Source: Chryseobacterium sp. 39-10
GTDB taxonomy: Bacteria; Bacteroidota; Bacteroidia; Flavobacteriales; Weeksellaceae
DNA length: 43,198 nt
Direction: 5' to 3'
Assembly (NCBI GenBank): GCA_001898255.1
Contig: MKTK01000026.1
Coordinates: forward strand, 22,775 to 65,972
In this document: positions 1 through 8,851 of the stretch, in pieces
Position numbering within the stretch: position 1 is the first letter of the stretch
Layout of the letters: each line of letters begins with the position of its first letter
Notes under the pieces: model-generated
The model's input: only the letters and a program-made list of their open reading frames with translations
What the model was told of the DNA's origin: nothing
Database searches by the model: none
Made by a program: the position numbers and the translations under genes

Positions 1-398
1 CGATCTGCCCGCCAAACTGGCTGAATCTGATAGCGCTTAAAGGGGAAAGTCAGCGTACCCTGATTCATGGCCACATATCTTGCAAATGGCACGGTAAGGT
101 CGTATCTCAATGCTTTTTCTGACAACTGGGCAATCAGCTTTTGAGAATTTTTAGCCGCCCAATCTTCGTCTTTTGTTTTAGAGGCATAATCGCCTGAATT
201 CAGAATTTTAAAAATAAGCCGGTCTCCCTCTTCGCCGTATTTTCCGGTGAGTGTGGAAAGGTTTTCAAAACTTGGTGTTTCTAAGGGCTGAAACCCAAAA
301 AGTTCAAAATTCTTCTGTAAGATAGTAGTGATGTATCTTCTGCGGTACACTTCTTCCGCAGAAAAATCGCGGGTTCCTTTGGCTAAACTTGGCTTCAT
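1..398 (-). CDS. hisS: Histidine-tRNA ligase, N-terminal part (cut by window start)
   Basis: Charges tRNA-His with histidine in the cytoplasm. The 132 visible residues begin [20 protein letters not shown], the usual start of bacteroidetal HisRS, and contain the class II motif 1 region ([15 protein letters not shown], then [17 protein letters not shown]) and the start of motif 2 ([15 protein letters not shown], then [12 protein letters not shown]). The ATG at 398-396 is the natural start. The rest, including motif 3, lies outside the window. No -7 element of the TAnnTTTG type is visible directly upstream. Identification is by recalled family motifs and is strong. Confidence 0.93.
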   Translation of the reverse strand, partial: MKPSLAKGTRDFSAEEVYRRRYITTILQKNFELFGFQPLETPSFENLSTLTGKYGEEGDRLIFKILNSGDYASKTKDEDWAAKNSQKLIAQLSEKALRYDLTVPFARYVAMNQGTLTFPFKRYQIQPVWRAD

Positions 399-533
399 AC
401 AATTGATCTTCTTTGGCTCAACTTTTTTCTTTTGCCGAACCGAATGGATCGCAAAAATAAGCATTTGCCCGCGAATTCCGAAAAAACCATCAACTGGAGA
501 ACACAAACCTGTCGATCATTCTTTTACATGAAT

Positions 534-983
534 CTACACTCTTTCCAAAATGCCGATGATTTCTTCACCATAATTTTCGATTTTATGTTTACCAAAACCT
601 TTAATATCAAGCAACTCTTCAGTTTTCAAAGGTTTATATTTGGCAATGGAAAGAAGTTCGTTGTTGGTGGCAATAAAGTACACCGGAAGTCGCTGATCTC
701 TCGCTTTTTCACTTCGCCACAACTTTAGCGATTCCAGGATTTTGATTTCATCCGGATTGAGATCTTCATCTTTATCGGCAGAATACTTCTGGCTTTTCAC
801 CTCGTTTACCTGCAGATTCATTTCTTCGTAATAAAGAATAACCGACCAATAGGGATCGTGATCTTTTACAAATGCCGATTCATATTTAAGCACATTATGT
901 TGGGCTAAAAACTTGTCGAGTGATTTCTGGTCGACAGCAATAAACTCGTCGGAAACACGTATTTTAAATAATTTTAGTCTCAT
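534..983 (-). CDS. HRDC domain protein
   Basis: A 149-residue protein whose C-terminal half (about residues 85-149) looks like an HRDC domain, the helical nucleic-acid-binding module of RecQ helicases and RNase D: LRLWR-like helix, then RLPVYFIATNNELLSIA and the ELLDIKGFGKHKIENYG turn, where the glycine-containing loop is characteristic. The N-terminal half (residues 1-80) has no domain I recognise. Stand-alone HRDC proteins of this size occur in flavobacteria and their role is not established; binding of DNA during repair or recombination is an inference. It lies 72 nt downstream of ssb on the same strand, so co-transcription is possible. Confidence 0.8.
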   Translation of the reverse strand: MRLKLFKIRVSDEFIAVDQKSLDKFLAQHNVLKYESAFVKDHDPYWSVILYYEEMNLQVNEVKSQKYSADKDEDLNPDEIKILESLKLWRSEKARDQRLPVYFIATNNELLSIAKYKPLKTEELLDIKGFGKHKIENYGEEIIGILERV

Positions 984-1055
984 GGTTTAATGATTTTATG
1001 GTTTATAAAAAATCCTGTACCGTTCTCGACGAGCAAGAACGGCAAGGATATGCTT

Positions 1056-1385
1056 TTATTTACTGCCCAGCAATACGAGCTCTTCCACACGTATTTCCGT
1101 GATGTACCTTTTAACACCGTCTTTATCGTCGTAGCTTCGGTAAACAATTTTGCCTTCCACGGCAATTTCTTTTCCTTTTTCCACGTACTTCTCCATAATG
1201 TCGGCAAGTTTGCCGTTAGCTACCAAATTGTGCCATTGTGTTTCCTCTACTTTTTCGCCTGCTGCATTGGTGTAATAATCTGTAGTTGCCATACTTACTT
1301 TCGCAATTTTACCGTTTTCAAACTGTACGGTTTCTACTTCTTTTCCTGTTCTACCGATAAGGGTAACTTTGTTTCTTAGTGACAT
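1056..1385 (-). CDS. ssb: Single-stranded DNA-binding protein, short form
   Basis: 109 residues forming one OB fold: MSLRNKVTLIGRTGKEVE at the start, then KVSMATTDYY and ETQWHNLVANGKLADIMEKY, and the YRSYDDKDGVKRYITEI strand, all typical of SSB. It binds single-stranded DNA in replication and repair. The protein ends in VEELVLLGSK immediately after the OB fold and has no acidic tail ending in DIPF, the peptide that normally recruits SSB partners. It is therefore probably a second, accessory SSB, with the full-length one elsewhere in the genome (inference). The ATG at 1385-1383 gives the complete first beta strand. Confidence 0.92.
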   Translation of the reverse strand: MSLRNKVTLIGRTGKEVETVQFENGKIAKVSMATTDYYTNAAGEKVEETQWHNLVANGKLADIMEKYVEKGKEIAVEGKIVYRSYDDKDGVKRYITEIRVEELVLLGSK

Positions 1386-1601
1386 GATCTTAGATTTTAT
1401 AATTAAACATTAAAAATGCGGCTCACTGATTTTCCGCAAATCTCTGATGCAAAGATTCATCGGTAAAGAAAATTTAGTCGGTAAAGAATCATTTATTATC
1501 GTTTGTAGTCGTTTGCATCGTTTATAATTTTGAAAATCAATAAGTTATTAAAATCAAAAAACATTAAAAAATTCATAAAAATATCTTCCAAGCGAAAACC
1601 T

Positions 1602-1609
1602 TATCTTTG
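1602..1609 (+). promoter_or_regulatory. -7 promoter element of tyrS
   Basis: TATCTTTG matches the bacteroidetal -7 consensus TAnnTTTG and ends 22 nt before the tyrS ATG, which would give a short leader of about 16 nt. No clear TTTG -33 element is visible. Confidence 0.7.
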
Positions 1610-1631
1610 CATCCATTAAAATTACAGGAAA

Positions 1632-2927
1632 ATGAATGCTTTTATTGAAGAATTACAATGGCGTGGATTATTTGCCGACATGATGCCGGGAACTGATGAA
1701 CAACTGCAAAAGGAGATGACGACTGGTTACATTGGCTTCGACCCCACTGCAGATTCGTTGCATATCGGCAGTTTAATACAGATAAAAATATTAGCACATT
1801 TTCAACAGCATGGCCACAAACCAATCGCTTTGGTGGGTGGTGCAACAGGCATGATTGGCGACCCGTCCGGGAAATCAAACGAGCGAAACCTGCTGGATGA
1901 AGCCACCCTAAATCATTATGTGGATTGCCTTAAAAACCAGCTTTCTAAGTTTTTAAAATTCGATGGTGAAGGAGAAAACAAAGCCGAACTGGTGAACAAT
2001 TATGACTGGATGAAAGAATTTTCTTTTCTGGATTTCATTCGTGATATCGGAAAGAACATTACCGTGAACTACATGATGGCCAAAGACTCCGTAAAGAAAA
2101 GATTTACCGGCGAAGGCGGCGCAGATGGGATGAGTTTTACCGAATTTACTTATCAACTTTTGCAAGGATATGATTTTCTACACCTCTACAAAGCCAAAAA
2201 CGTCAAACTTCAAATGGGCGGTACCGACCAATGGGGCAACATTACCACCGGTACAGAGTTGATCCGCAGAAAAGCGCAGGGAGAAGCTTTTGCGCTTACT
2301 GTTCCTTTAATTACCAAAGCGGATGGCTCAAAATTTGGAAAATCGGAAAGTGGTGAAAATTACTGGCTCGATCCTAAACGAACTTCTCCATACCGCTTCT
2401 ACCAATTTTGGCTGAATGCTACCGACGATGATGCCGAAAGATTTATCAAATTTTACACTTTTTTGGACAAGGCCGAAATTGAAACGCTTATTTCTGAACA
2501 CAAAACTGCGCCACACGAAAGGAAACTGCAGAAAAAACTGGCTGAAGAAGTGACGGTTTGGGTGCATAACAGGGAAGAATACGAGAAAGCAGTTAAGGCC
2601 TCTGAAATCCTTTTTGGGCGATCTACGGCAGAAGACCTGGTGAATCTGGATGAGGCAACTTTCCTTGACATTTTTGATGGTGTTCCTCAAAAAGAAATGG
2701 CGAAATCGGAAATTATTGGGGCAAATATTGTAGACCTTATTTCGGAAAAAACAGGATTCCTCAAGTCAAAAGGCGAGGCCAGAAGAGAGCTGCAGCAAAA
2801 CGCTATTTCGATCAATAAAGAGAAAGTAAACGATACCTTTGAAGTAACAGAAGATAACCTGATCGACGGACAATTTATCCTCATCCAAAAAGGGAAGAAA
2901 AATTATTTCATTGTGAAAACAGTGTAA
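1632..2927 (+). CDS. tyrS: Tyrosine-tRNA ligase
   Basis: Attaches tyrosine to tRNA-Tyr. The 431 residues match the usual bacterial TyrRS length. The class I signature HIGS is at residues 44-47, the GYDF and [12 protein letters not shown] tyrosine/ATP pocket follows near residues 170-205, and the KMSKS-loop equivalent KFGKS is near residue 235. An S4 RNA-binding domain occupies the C-terminus (about residues 370-430, [20 protein letters not shown]). It is a single-gene unit with its own promoter upstream and a hairpin terminator just downstream. No T-box leader is present, and the predicted leader is too short for one. Confidence 0.97.
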   Translation: MNAFIEELQWRGLFADMMPGTDEQLQKEMTTGYIGFDPTADSLHIGSLIQIKILAHFQQHGHKPIALVGGATGMIGDPSGKSNERNLLDEATLNHYVDCLKNQLSKFLKFDGEGENKAELVNNYDWMKEFSFLDFIRDIGKNITVNYMMAKDSVKKRFTGEGGADGMSFTEFTYQLLQGYDFLHLYKAKNVKLQMGGTDQWGNITTGTELIRRKAQGEAFALTVPLITKADGSKFGKSESGENYWLDPKRTSPYRFYQFWLNATDDDAERFIKFYTFLDKAEIETLISEHKTAPHERKLQKKLAEEVTVWVHNREEYEKAVKASEILFGRSTAEDLVNLDEATFLDIFDGVPQKEMAKSEIIGANIVDLISEKTGFLKSKGEARRELQQNAISINKEKVNDTFEVTEDNLIDGQFILIQKGKKNYFIVKTV

Positions 2928-2946
2928 GCTATTCTTTCAATAATTG

Positions 2947-2980
2947 AAAAACCACGCCACAAAAAGGCGTGGTTTTTTTT
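2947..2980 (+). terminator. Terminator of tyrS
   Basis: AAAACCACGCC (2947-2957) pairs with GGCGTGGTTTT (2966-2976) across an 8-nt loop and runs into a stretch of T, a standard intrinsic terminator 20 nt after the tyrS stop. Confidence 0.9.
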
Positions 2981-3672
2981 GGCTTTAACGGTCTAAAAAA
3001 GAGCAGAAAATACAAAATCTCCTTGGTAGAAATTCATCTGATAAAATGAAAAAAAACAACCATTTCGGATGTTCGCGCCATTACATTACAGCTTAAAAAA
3101 TAAAAATAATGATTTACTAAATACCTAATAAATAGAAATAATCATTATAAATATGAAAACAAGGTAAACTCTATTGATTGATGGTAAACCTCCAAAAAAC
3201 AAAATTAAACCAGCAACTAAAAGAAAGCATGCAAAGCTTGGCACCATCAGCAATAATAGGACAAAACAATGGAATTCAATCAAAATCCCGCAGAATCTTA
3301 TTTAAAATCACTTGAACAAGAATATAGGTAAACATTATAATTAACTATTAATCAAATGTTAAAATATATTTGACTTAAATTAAAACTTTATATACAGAAG
3401 ATTCTGAAATTATTTTAACAAAGAAGATGACAAATCAAGGTAAAAGTTTGAGATGAAAACTTAATTCCATGAGAACAGTAACAAAGGTAATCTATTATTT
3501 CATTAAACAAGCTAAAAAATTAATTATCATTATTAAATCAATTTTGTACTATTGTTATAAATAATTAAATGTAGTTAATTCTGTTTTTCAAGGCAATTCA
3601 TCCTGAAAGCATCCTCTTTGCAGTACTCATTTTTCACTTTAAATTCCATGACGAAACGGTTTCAAAAAGTAT
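2981..3672. other. Gene-poor AT-rich intergenic region
   Basis: About 690 nt between the tyrS terminator and the promoter of the next gene, markedly richer in A and T than its neighbours. No recognisable protein family, tRNA, strong hairpin or repeat array is seen. The longest plus-strand reading frame noticed starts with ATG at 3181 and ends at 3315 (44 codons, beginning MVNLQKTKLNQQLKESMQSL); a second frame at 3269 gives only 20 codons. Neither has a recognisable family or promoter. It may be a remnant of degraded genes or an untranslated RNA, but nothing here proves either. Confidence 0.5.
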
Positions 3673-3680
3673 TATCTTTG
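3673..3680 (+). promoter_or_regulatory. -7 promoter element of the esterase pair
   Basis: TATCTTTG lies with its last base only 4 nt before the ATG at 3685. Transcription from this element would start at or next to the start codon, so the message would be leaderless. Confidence 0.65.
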
Positions 3681-3684
3681 TGCT

Positions 3685-4323
3685 ATGGATCTACATTTTT
3701 TGGTGCGTGAACCGCAAACGATTACCTCAAAAACACCACTTCTTATTTTGCTTCATGGCTATGGAAGCAATGAGCAGGATTTGTTTTCCTTCGTCCCTAC
3801 TCTACCGGAAGATTGGTTGGTGGTGAGTTTCCGAGCACCGTTTTCTACGAATTATGGAGGATATTCATGGTTTGATATCGACCTGATGAACACCGACAAT
3901 AGAATTGATGTGCAACAAGCTCAGGAATCCGAATCTGCTATTTTGGAGAACATCCTGAAAATCACGAATCATTACGGGCTTACCCACAATGAAACCCATC
4001 TTTGTGGTTTTTCGCAAGGCGGAATCCTGAGTTATGCATTGGCGCTTCAAAACCCGGAGCTTTTCTCGAAAGTAGCTTGCATGAGTTGTTACCCCGAAGA
4101 AAAAATGCTGACCAACATGGCCAAAAACAAAAAGAAATTGGAGCAGCTCCGTTTCTTTATTTCTCATGGTATTGATGATGCCGTAATCCCGATGGAATGG
4201 GGCCGAAAAGCGGCCGATATGCTTTACGAATTAGGGTGTTACTTCTCTTTCCGCGAGTACATGAGTGGTCATGGGGTGAACCAAAAAAACTATATGGATC
4301 TGATGGAGTTTTTTAAAAGCTGA
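3685..4323 (+). CDS. Phospholipase/carboxylesterase family alpha/beta hydrolase
   Basis: A 212-residue cytoplasmic serine hydrolase of the small carboxylesterase/phospholipase family (YpfH-like, Pfam Abhydrolase_2 type). The oxyanion-hole region is ILLHGYGSNEQDLFSF near residue 25, the nucleophile elbow GFSQGG follows near residue 110, the acid is the aspartate in SHGIDDAVIPMEWG, and the histidine is in MSGHGVNQKNY. All three catalytic residues are present, so it should be an active esterase; the physiological ester is unknown. The stop is followed after 2 nt by the ATG of the next esterase gene, so the two form an operon under the promoter at 3673. Confidence 0.88.
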   Translation: MDLHFLVREPQTITSKTPLLILLHGYGSNEQDLFSFVPTLPEDWLVVSFRAPFSTNYGGYSWFDIDLMNTDNRIDVQQAQESESAILENILKITNHYGLTHNETHLCGFSQGGILSYALALQNPELFSKVACMSCYPEEKMLTNMAKNKKKLEQLRFFISHGIDDAVIPMEWGRKAADMLYELGCYFSFREYMSGHGVNQKNYMDLMEFFKS

Positions 4324-4325
4324 TC

Positions 4326-5462
4326 ATGAAAAGCGTCCGGCCGATCTTGCTTTTCCTGTTATTGTTGTTTTCGTTGACAGAAGGTCAGGTGGTATTGCGC
4401 ATCACGTCTTTGCCCAAAGACACCCCAAAAAATGCCAAAATTTACATGGCTTCCAACCTTAACGGTTGGAACCCCAAAGATTCTCTGTACGAACTGAAAA
4501 GAGACGTTGACGGAAGTTACACCACCTTAATTCCTTCCAATTCAGGAACAGTGGAATATAAATTCACACTTGGCAGCTGGGAAACCGCAGAAGCCAATGA
4601 AAAAGGAAACGCCATCGACAACAGAACCTTGATTGTGAGCAACAAGCCATCAACGGTTTTACAAGCTATATCTTCTTGGCAGCAGGCAAAAATACGGAAC
4701 AATACCGTTTCACCCAATGTAAAAATACTCAGCGAAAACTTCGCCATCCCTCAGCTGAAAACGACACGAAGAATATGGATCTATCTTCCACAAGATTACG
4801 CTAATTCGGACAAAAGATACCCCGTTGTTTATATGGAAGATGGCCAAAACCTATTCAATGAAGCGCTATCTTTTGCCGGCGAATGGAAAGCAGATGAAAC
4901 CATGGATGCGCTAGCCGATACTGGGAAACAAGCCATTATAGTAGGAATTGACAATGGCGGAGCCGAGCGGCTGAACGAGTATTCACCATGGGAAAACCCC
5001 AAGTATGGAGGTGGCCACGGTGAACATTATGCCGATTTTTTGGCGCAGACTTTAAAGCCCTTTATCGACAAAAATTACCGCACTTTACCTCAGCCCAAGA
5101 ACACTGCATTGGTGGGCTCGTCGATGGGTGGTTTAATTTCCTTTTATACTGGTTTAAAGTATCCACAAAAGTTTGGCAAACTCGGAATTTTTAGCCCCAG
5201 TTTTTGGTTTGCAAAAAATGATGTGCTTTCTTATGTTCGAAAGAATTCAAAAGTAATTAAAAAGTCTAAGTTCTATTTTTTAGCGGGTAAAAAAGAATCT
5301 GCAGAAATGGTTTCGGATATTGAAGATGTCGTTAACGAAATGGTAAAAAAAAGAATATCTACAAGCCACATTAAAGTAAAAATAGACGACAACGGAACGC
5401 ATTCTGAGCAGTATTGGTCTCAGGAATTTGGTGCGGCTTACCTATGGCTTTTTGCCCGTTAA
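4326..5462 (+). CDS. Secreted esterase with N-terminal starch-binding-like domain
   Basis: 378 residues. A Sec signal peptide (KSVRPILLFLLLLFSLTEGQ) directs export. Residues about 22-105 resemble a CBM48/E-set glycan-binding fold: IYMASNLNGWNPKDSLYEL and VEYKFTLGSWETAEAN have the usual spacing of tryptophans and aromatics. Residues about 140-378 form an esterase D/Fes-type hydrolase (Pfam PF00756) with VVYMEDGQNLFNEALSF, the nucleophile elbow GSSMGG, and a C-terminal THSEQYW histidine. Known relatives act on esters of sugars, siderophores or similar small compounds; the substrate here is unknown. It starts 2 nt after the upstream esterase stop and ends at a shared terminator. Confidence 0.85.
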   Translation: MKSVRPILLFLLLLFSLTEGQVVLRITSLPKDTPKNAKIYMASNLNGWNPKDSLYELKRDVDGSYTTLIPSNSGTVEYKFTLGSWETAEANEKGNAIDNRTLIVSNKPSTVLQAISSWQQAKIRNNTVSPNVKILSENFAIPQLKTTRRIWIYLPQDYANSDKRYPVVYMEDGQNLFNEALSFAGEWKADETMDALADTGKQAIIVGIDNGGAERLNEYSPWENPKYGGGHGEHYADFLAQTLKPFIDKNYRTLPQPKNTALVGSSMGGLISFYTGLKYPQKFGKLGIFSPSFWFAKNDVLSYVRKNSKVIKKSKFYFLAGKKESAEMVSDIEDVVNEMVKKRISTSHIKVKIDDNGTHSEQYWSQEFGAAYLWLFAR

Positions 5463-5467
5463 TACAT

Positions 5468-5502
5468 AAAAAAAGAGGATACGTTGCGCATCCTCTTTTT
5501 TT
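5468..5502. terminator. Bidirectional terminator between the esterase operon and clpP
   Basis: AAAAAGAGGAT pairs with ATCCTCTTTTT around an ACGTTGCGC loop. A-run on the left and T-run on the right let it stop transcription from both sides; the flanking genes converge here. Confidence 0.88.
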
Positions 5503-5518
5503 ATTTTACCCGTTTTAT

Positions 5519-6205
5519 TTATTGCGGTGTTGCTTTTCTTTCTAAAACTTCATCCACCATACCAAAATCGCGTGCTTCAGTGGAAGTCATCCAATAATCA
5601 CGATCCGATGATTTCTCTACCCACTCATACGATTGCCCTGAATGGTGTGCAATAATGTCGTAAAGCTCTTGTTTAAGCTTCAGCATCTCGCGAAGATTAA
5701 TTTCCATATCCGAGGCCACACCTTGAGCACCACCAGAAGGTTGGTGAATCATTACGCGTGAATGTTTCAGTGCAGATCGTTTACCTTTTTCACCAGCCAC
5801 CAAAAGCACAGCACCCATCGAAGCTGCCATTCCAGTACAGATGGTTGCAACATCTGGTTTAATGATTTGCATGGTGTCATAAATCCCCAATCCGGCATAT
5901 ACACTACCTCCAGGAGAATTAATGTAAATCTGAATATCTTTCGACGCATCCGAACTTTCCAGGAACAGCAACTGTGCCGTCACGATATTCGCCACCTGAT
6001 CGTCGATCCCTGTGCCCAGGAAAATAATCCTGTCCATCATTAAACGCGAAAAAACGTCCATTTGCGCTACGTTCAGTCGTCGCTCTTCCATAATATACGG
6101 CGTAAGATTGGTCGGGTTGAACATACCCATGTACTGATCCGTTGCCAATCCACTGTTTCCTAAATGTTTTACAGAGAAATCTCTGAAATCTTTTTTGATA
6201 TCCAT
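5519..6205 (-). CDS. clpP: ATP-dependent Clp protease, proteolytic subunit
   Basis: The peptidase barrel that degrades proteins unfolded by ClpX or ClpC. The Ser-His-Asp machinery is visible: the serine in GMAASMGAVLLVAG, the histidine in SRVMIHQPSGGAQG, and the downstream aspartate in SSDRDYWMTSTEA; the oxyanion loop INSPGGSVYAG is intact. The start is set to the ATG at 6205-6203 (228 residues); a TTG two codons upstream at 6211 would add only M-T and is less likely. The 30-40 residue N-terminal extension before the ClpP fold is usual in flavobacteria. clpP is 112 nt downstream of dnaG on the same strand. Confidence 0.96.
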   Translation of the reverse strand: MDIKKDFRDFSVKHLGNSGLATDQYMGMFNPTNLTPYIMEERRLNVAQMDVFSRLMMDRIIFLGTGIDDQVANIVTAQLLFLESSDASKDIQIYINSPGGSVYAGLGIYDTMQIIKPDVATICTGMAASMGAVLLVAGEKGKRSALKHSRVMIHQPSGGAQGVASDMEINLREMLKLKQELYDIIAHHSGQSYEWVEKSSDRDYWMTSTEARDFGMVDEVLERKATPQ

Positions 6206-6317
6206 TGTCAATTATTTTCTATGTATTATTCTAAAATTCCACTTTTGCAGCGGATTGTATTTTTCACTTTGTCAAGGTACGCAAACTGTGTTCCATCGCC
6301 AAAAATCCGCCAAACTG

Positions 6318-8243
6318 TCACAAGATTCGATAGAGCTTTTCGTCGAGTTGCTTGCGAAGTTGATTCAAGTTCATGATTTGCCGATAAGTTTCGTCCTGAT
6401 CCTGAGATTCCTCTAGGTTATTCTTCAAATCATTGATGATTTTGTTGACGAATTCTCTTTTGTGCCGGTAAATAACATCTTCCACAATTTTGGGCACCAA
6501 TTCTTCCTCGGTTCTGAAAAAAATCTGATGTTTGGACCAATCGCTGGTTTCATAAGGTTCCAACAAAGCATTAACGACCAAACCTGCAACATTTTCGTCC
6601 ATCAGGGTTTTAAAGAAATCTCCGGAACGCAGTTCGTTTTCGGCAATTCCGATTTTAATTTCTTCAATAATCTTTTGGTTTAACAGCGACTGCACTACAT
6701 AGCCGTCCTCTTCCAAATGGGCAATAATTTCTTCGATTACCGTGATTTGATATTCATGATCTTCCTGATCTTTACGATCCAGAACGCGATCGCCATATTT
6801 CAGCATCAACTCCACCAGTTTTTCTTCCAAAACCAGCAGCGGACTCACGGTTTCGAAAACATCTGCCACCTTCTCCAATTTTACAGTAGGTTGCGGAGAA
6901 CGCTGTTGTGGTGCTGTGGAGTGCTGATTTCTGATCTGTTTCTGAACGTTCAGTTCATTAAAAAGAGACTGTTCCGACAGTGCAAACCGTGCCGAAATTT
7001 CCTTTAAATAAACCTCCTGCTTTAGGGCATTCTGAACAAATGCCACCGATTTCACAATATCACGAATGGCCTCTGCTTTTCGAATCGGATCGTCGCCCGC
7101 CTCTTTCAGCAGAATTTCAGCTTTAAAATCAATAAAATCCTTCGCCTGTGTTTTAATGAAATTTTCCACATATTCCTGCGGATGCTTCCGCGAAAAAGAG
7201 TCAGGATCGTCGCCATCAGGAAAAAGTAAAATCCGGATGTTCATGGACTCCGACAACAGCATATCTATACTTCGGAAGCTCGCTTTTATTCCTGCCGCAT
7301 CACCATCAAACAGTAAGGTCACATTTTCGGTAAGTCGCTTGATAAGCTTGATTTGCTCTGCGGTGAGTGCTGTTCCGGAGCTGGAAACTACATTCTCAAT
7401 TCCGGCCTGATGCAGCGCAATCACATCCATATAACCCTCAACCAATAGACAGAGGTTATTTTTAGAAATGGCCTGTTTTCCCTGGTTTAACCCGTAAAGT
7501 ACGTTGGATTTATGGTAAATTTCGGTTTCGGGCGAGTTGAGATATTTAGCTGTTTTTACGTTATTTTTGAGAATCCGCGCACCAAATCCCAGGACACGTC
7601 CCGAGAAACTGTGAATGGGGAACATCACCCGCTCCCGAAAACGATCTACCCCATTGGGCGCATTTTCCGGAAAAACAGAGAGCCCCGATTTTTCCAAAAT
7701 TTCTTTGGAATATCCTTTATCTAAAGCATATTCTGTAAATGCATTCTTTTGCTCTGGCGAATACCCTAGCTGAAACTTCCTCAGCATTTCCTCGCGCAGC
7801 TCCCGCTCTTTAAAATAGGAATAGCCGATGGACCTGCCTTCTTCGGTTTCAAAAAGCTGATGCTGGAAGAAATCGCTGGCTACTTCATGTATTTTGTAGA
7901 GTAGTTCTTTGTCAGTTTGCTGCTGTTTTTCATCTTCGGTATACTCGCGGCGGTTTTCCTCGACCTCGATTCCATATTTTTTGGCCGCATAGCGAAGCGC
8001 TTCAGGATAGGTAAAATTCTCGATTTCCATTAAAAAAGAAATGGCATTCCCTCCTTTTCCCGAGGAAAAATCTTTCCATATTTGTTTACTGGGCGAAACG
8101 ACGAAACTGGGTGTTTTTTCATCATGAAACGGACTTAAACCCTTAAAGTTGGAGCCCGCCCGTTTCAGCTGCACATATTCACCAACAATCTCTTCCACCC
8201 GAATGGCAGCGAAAATTTTGTCGATCGTTTCTTTGGTAATCAT
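6318..8243 (-). CDS. dnaG: DNA primase lacking canonical zinc-ribbon cysteines
   Basis: Synthesises RNA primers at the replication fork. At 641 residues it has the normal DnaG layout: N-terminal CHC2 region (1-100), catalytic core with Toprim (LLVEGYMDVIALHQAG, then LLFDGDAAGIKAS, residues about 265-340), and a divergent helicase-binding C-terminal part (about 450-641). The zinc ligands are unusual: CPFH reads SPFH (S37, H40) and the later CxxC reads DFSS (D58, S61), so only the histidine remains. I checked this codon by codon. The reading frame is long and intact, so the enzyme is presumably functional with a metal-free or otherwise stabilised ribbon (inference). Confidence 0.96.
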   Translation of the reverse strand: MITKETIDKIFAAIRVEEIVGEYVQLKRAGSNFKGLSPFHDEKTPSFVVSPSKQIWKDFSSGKGGNAISFLMEIENFTYPEALRYAAKKYGIEVEENRREYTEDEKQQQTDKELLYKIHEVASDFFQHQLFETEEGRSIGYSYFKERELREEMLRKFQLGYSPEQKNAFTEYALDKGYSKEILEKSGLSVFPENAPNGVDRFRERVMFPIHSFSGRVLGFGARILKNNVKTAKYLNSPETEIYHKSNVLYGLNQGKQAISKNNLCLLVEGYMDVIALHQAGIENVVSSSGTALTAEQIKLIKRLTENVTLLFDGDAAGIKASFRSIDMLLSESMNIRILLFPDGDDPDSFSRKHPQEYVENFIKTQAKDFIDFKAEILLKEAGDDPIRKAEAIRDIVKSVAFVQNALKQEVYLKEISARFALSEQSLFNELNVQKQIRNQHSTAPQQRSPQPTVKLEKVADVFETVSPLLVLEEKLVELMLKYGDRVLDRKDQEDHEYQITVIEEIIAHLEEDGYVVQSLLNQKIIEEIKIGIAENELRSGDFFKTLMDENVAGLVVNALLEPYETSDWSKHQIFFRTEEELVPKIVEDVIYRHKREFVNKIINDLKNNLEESQDQDETYRQIMNLNQLRKQLDEKLYRIL

Positions 8244-8300
8244 GCTGTAAAAATAGGAAATTAGTTGGAAGCCAAAACTTGGAAATTAGAACTATTTAAG

Positions 8301-8308
8301 TATTTTTG
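8301..8308 (+). promoter_or_regulatory. Possible -7 element for tsaE
   Basis: TATTTTTG fits TAnnTTTG and would give a leader of about 50 nt before the tsaE ATG at 8364. It lies in an AT-rich divergent region between dnaG and tsaE, so chance occurrence is possible. Confidence 0.35.
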
Positions 8309-8363
8309 AAAAAAATTCGTTGCAAAAAAACCGCCTCTATGGAATTATTAGAAATTCAAAACC

Positions 8364-8771
8364 ATGGAATTTAAAATCAACACCGTCGATGAGTGGCCGC
8401 TTGTCACCGATCAAATTATACCCCAGCTTCAGCATCCCATTCTTTTACTTAAAGGCAATTTAGGGGCTGGCAAAACCACCTTCACACAGTTTCTGCTAAA
8501 AGCGTTGGGAAGCCAAGACGTGGTATCTTCTCCCACTTATGCTATTGTCAACCAGTACCATTCACCCAAGGGTAAAATTTTTCACTTTGATCTTTATCGC
8601 ATGAACAGTATTGATGAAGTGTATGATATCGGGATCGACGAATACCTGGAAGGCGCCGTGCTGAACATTATTGAGTGGCCCGAAATTTACGAGGAAGAAC
8701 TTGCTGCATGGCCGCATCACGAAATAACAATTGAAACGTCAGCCAACGGGCGTATCATCAATTTCCGCTGA
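8364..8771 (+). CDS. tsaE: tRNA threonylcarbamoyladenosine biosynthesis ATPase TsaE
   Basis: Small P-loop ATPase that supports the TsaB-TsaD complex making the t6A37 modification of ANN-decoding tRNAs. The 135 residues contain Walker A GNLGAGKTTFTQ near residue 33, the SSPTYAIVNQY switch, HFDLYRMNSIDEVYDIGIDEYL and IIEWPEIYEEEL, all hallmarks of the family, at the family's usual length. It precedes alanine dehydrogenase by 80 nt and a new promoter, so it is probably its own unit. Confidence 0.95.
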   Translation: MEFKINTVDEWPLVTDQIIPQLQHPILLLKGNLGAGKTTFTQFLLKALGSQDVVSSPTYAIVNQYHSPKGKIFHFDLYRMNSIDEVYDIGIDEYLEGAVLNIIEWPEIYEEELAAWPHHEITIETSANGRIINFR

Positions 8772-8798
8772 ATAATTTCTTTCCGTACAGTAAATCCT

Positions 8799-8806
8799 TA
8801 TCTTTG
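8799..8806 (+). promoter_or_regulatory. -7 promoter element of alanine dehydrogenase
   Basis: TATCTTTG matches TAnnTTTG and ends 45 nt before the ATG at 8852. Confidence 0.65.
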
Positions 8807-8851
8807 CTCTTTTAATTGCTGAGCTTAGTGAAATTTCATTCCTAAAAAAAG

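Noticed and set aside
1386-1631. T-box riboswitch upstream of tyrS
   Set aside because: The leader after the -7 element is too short and shows no specifier loop or antiterminator; a repeated TCGGTAAAGAA (1460, 1478) is too short to interpret.
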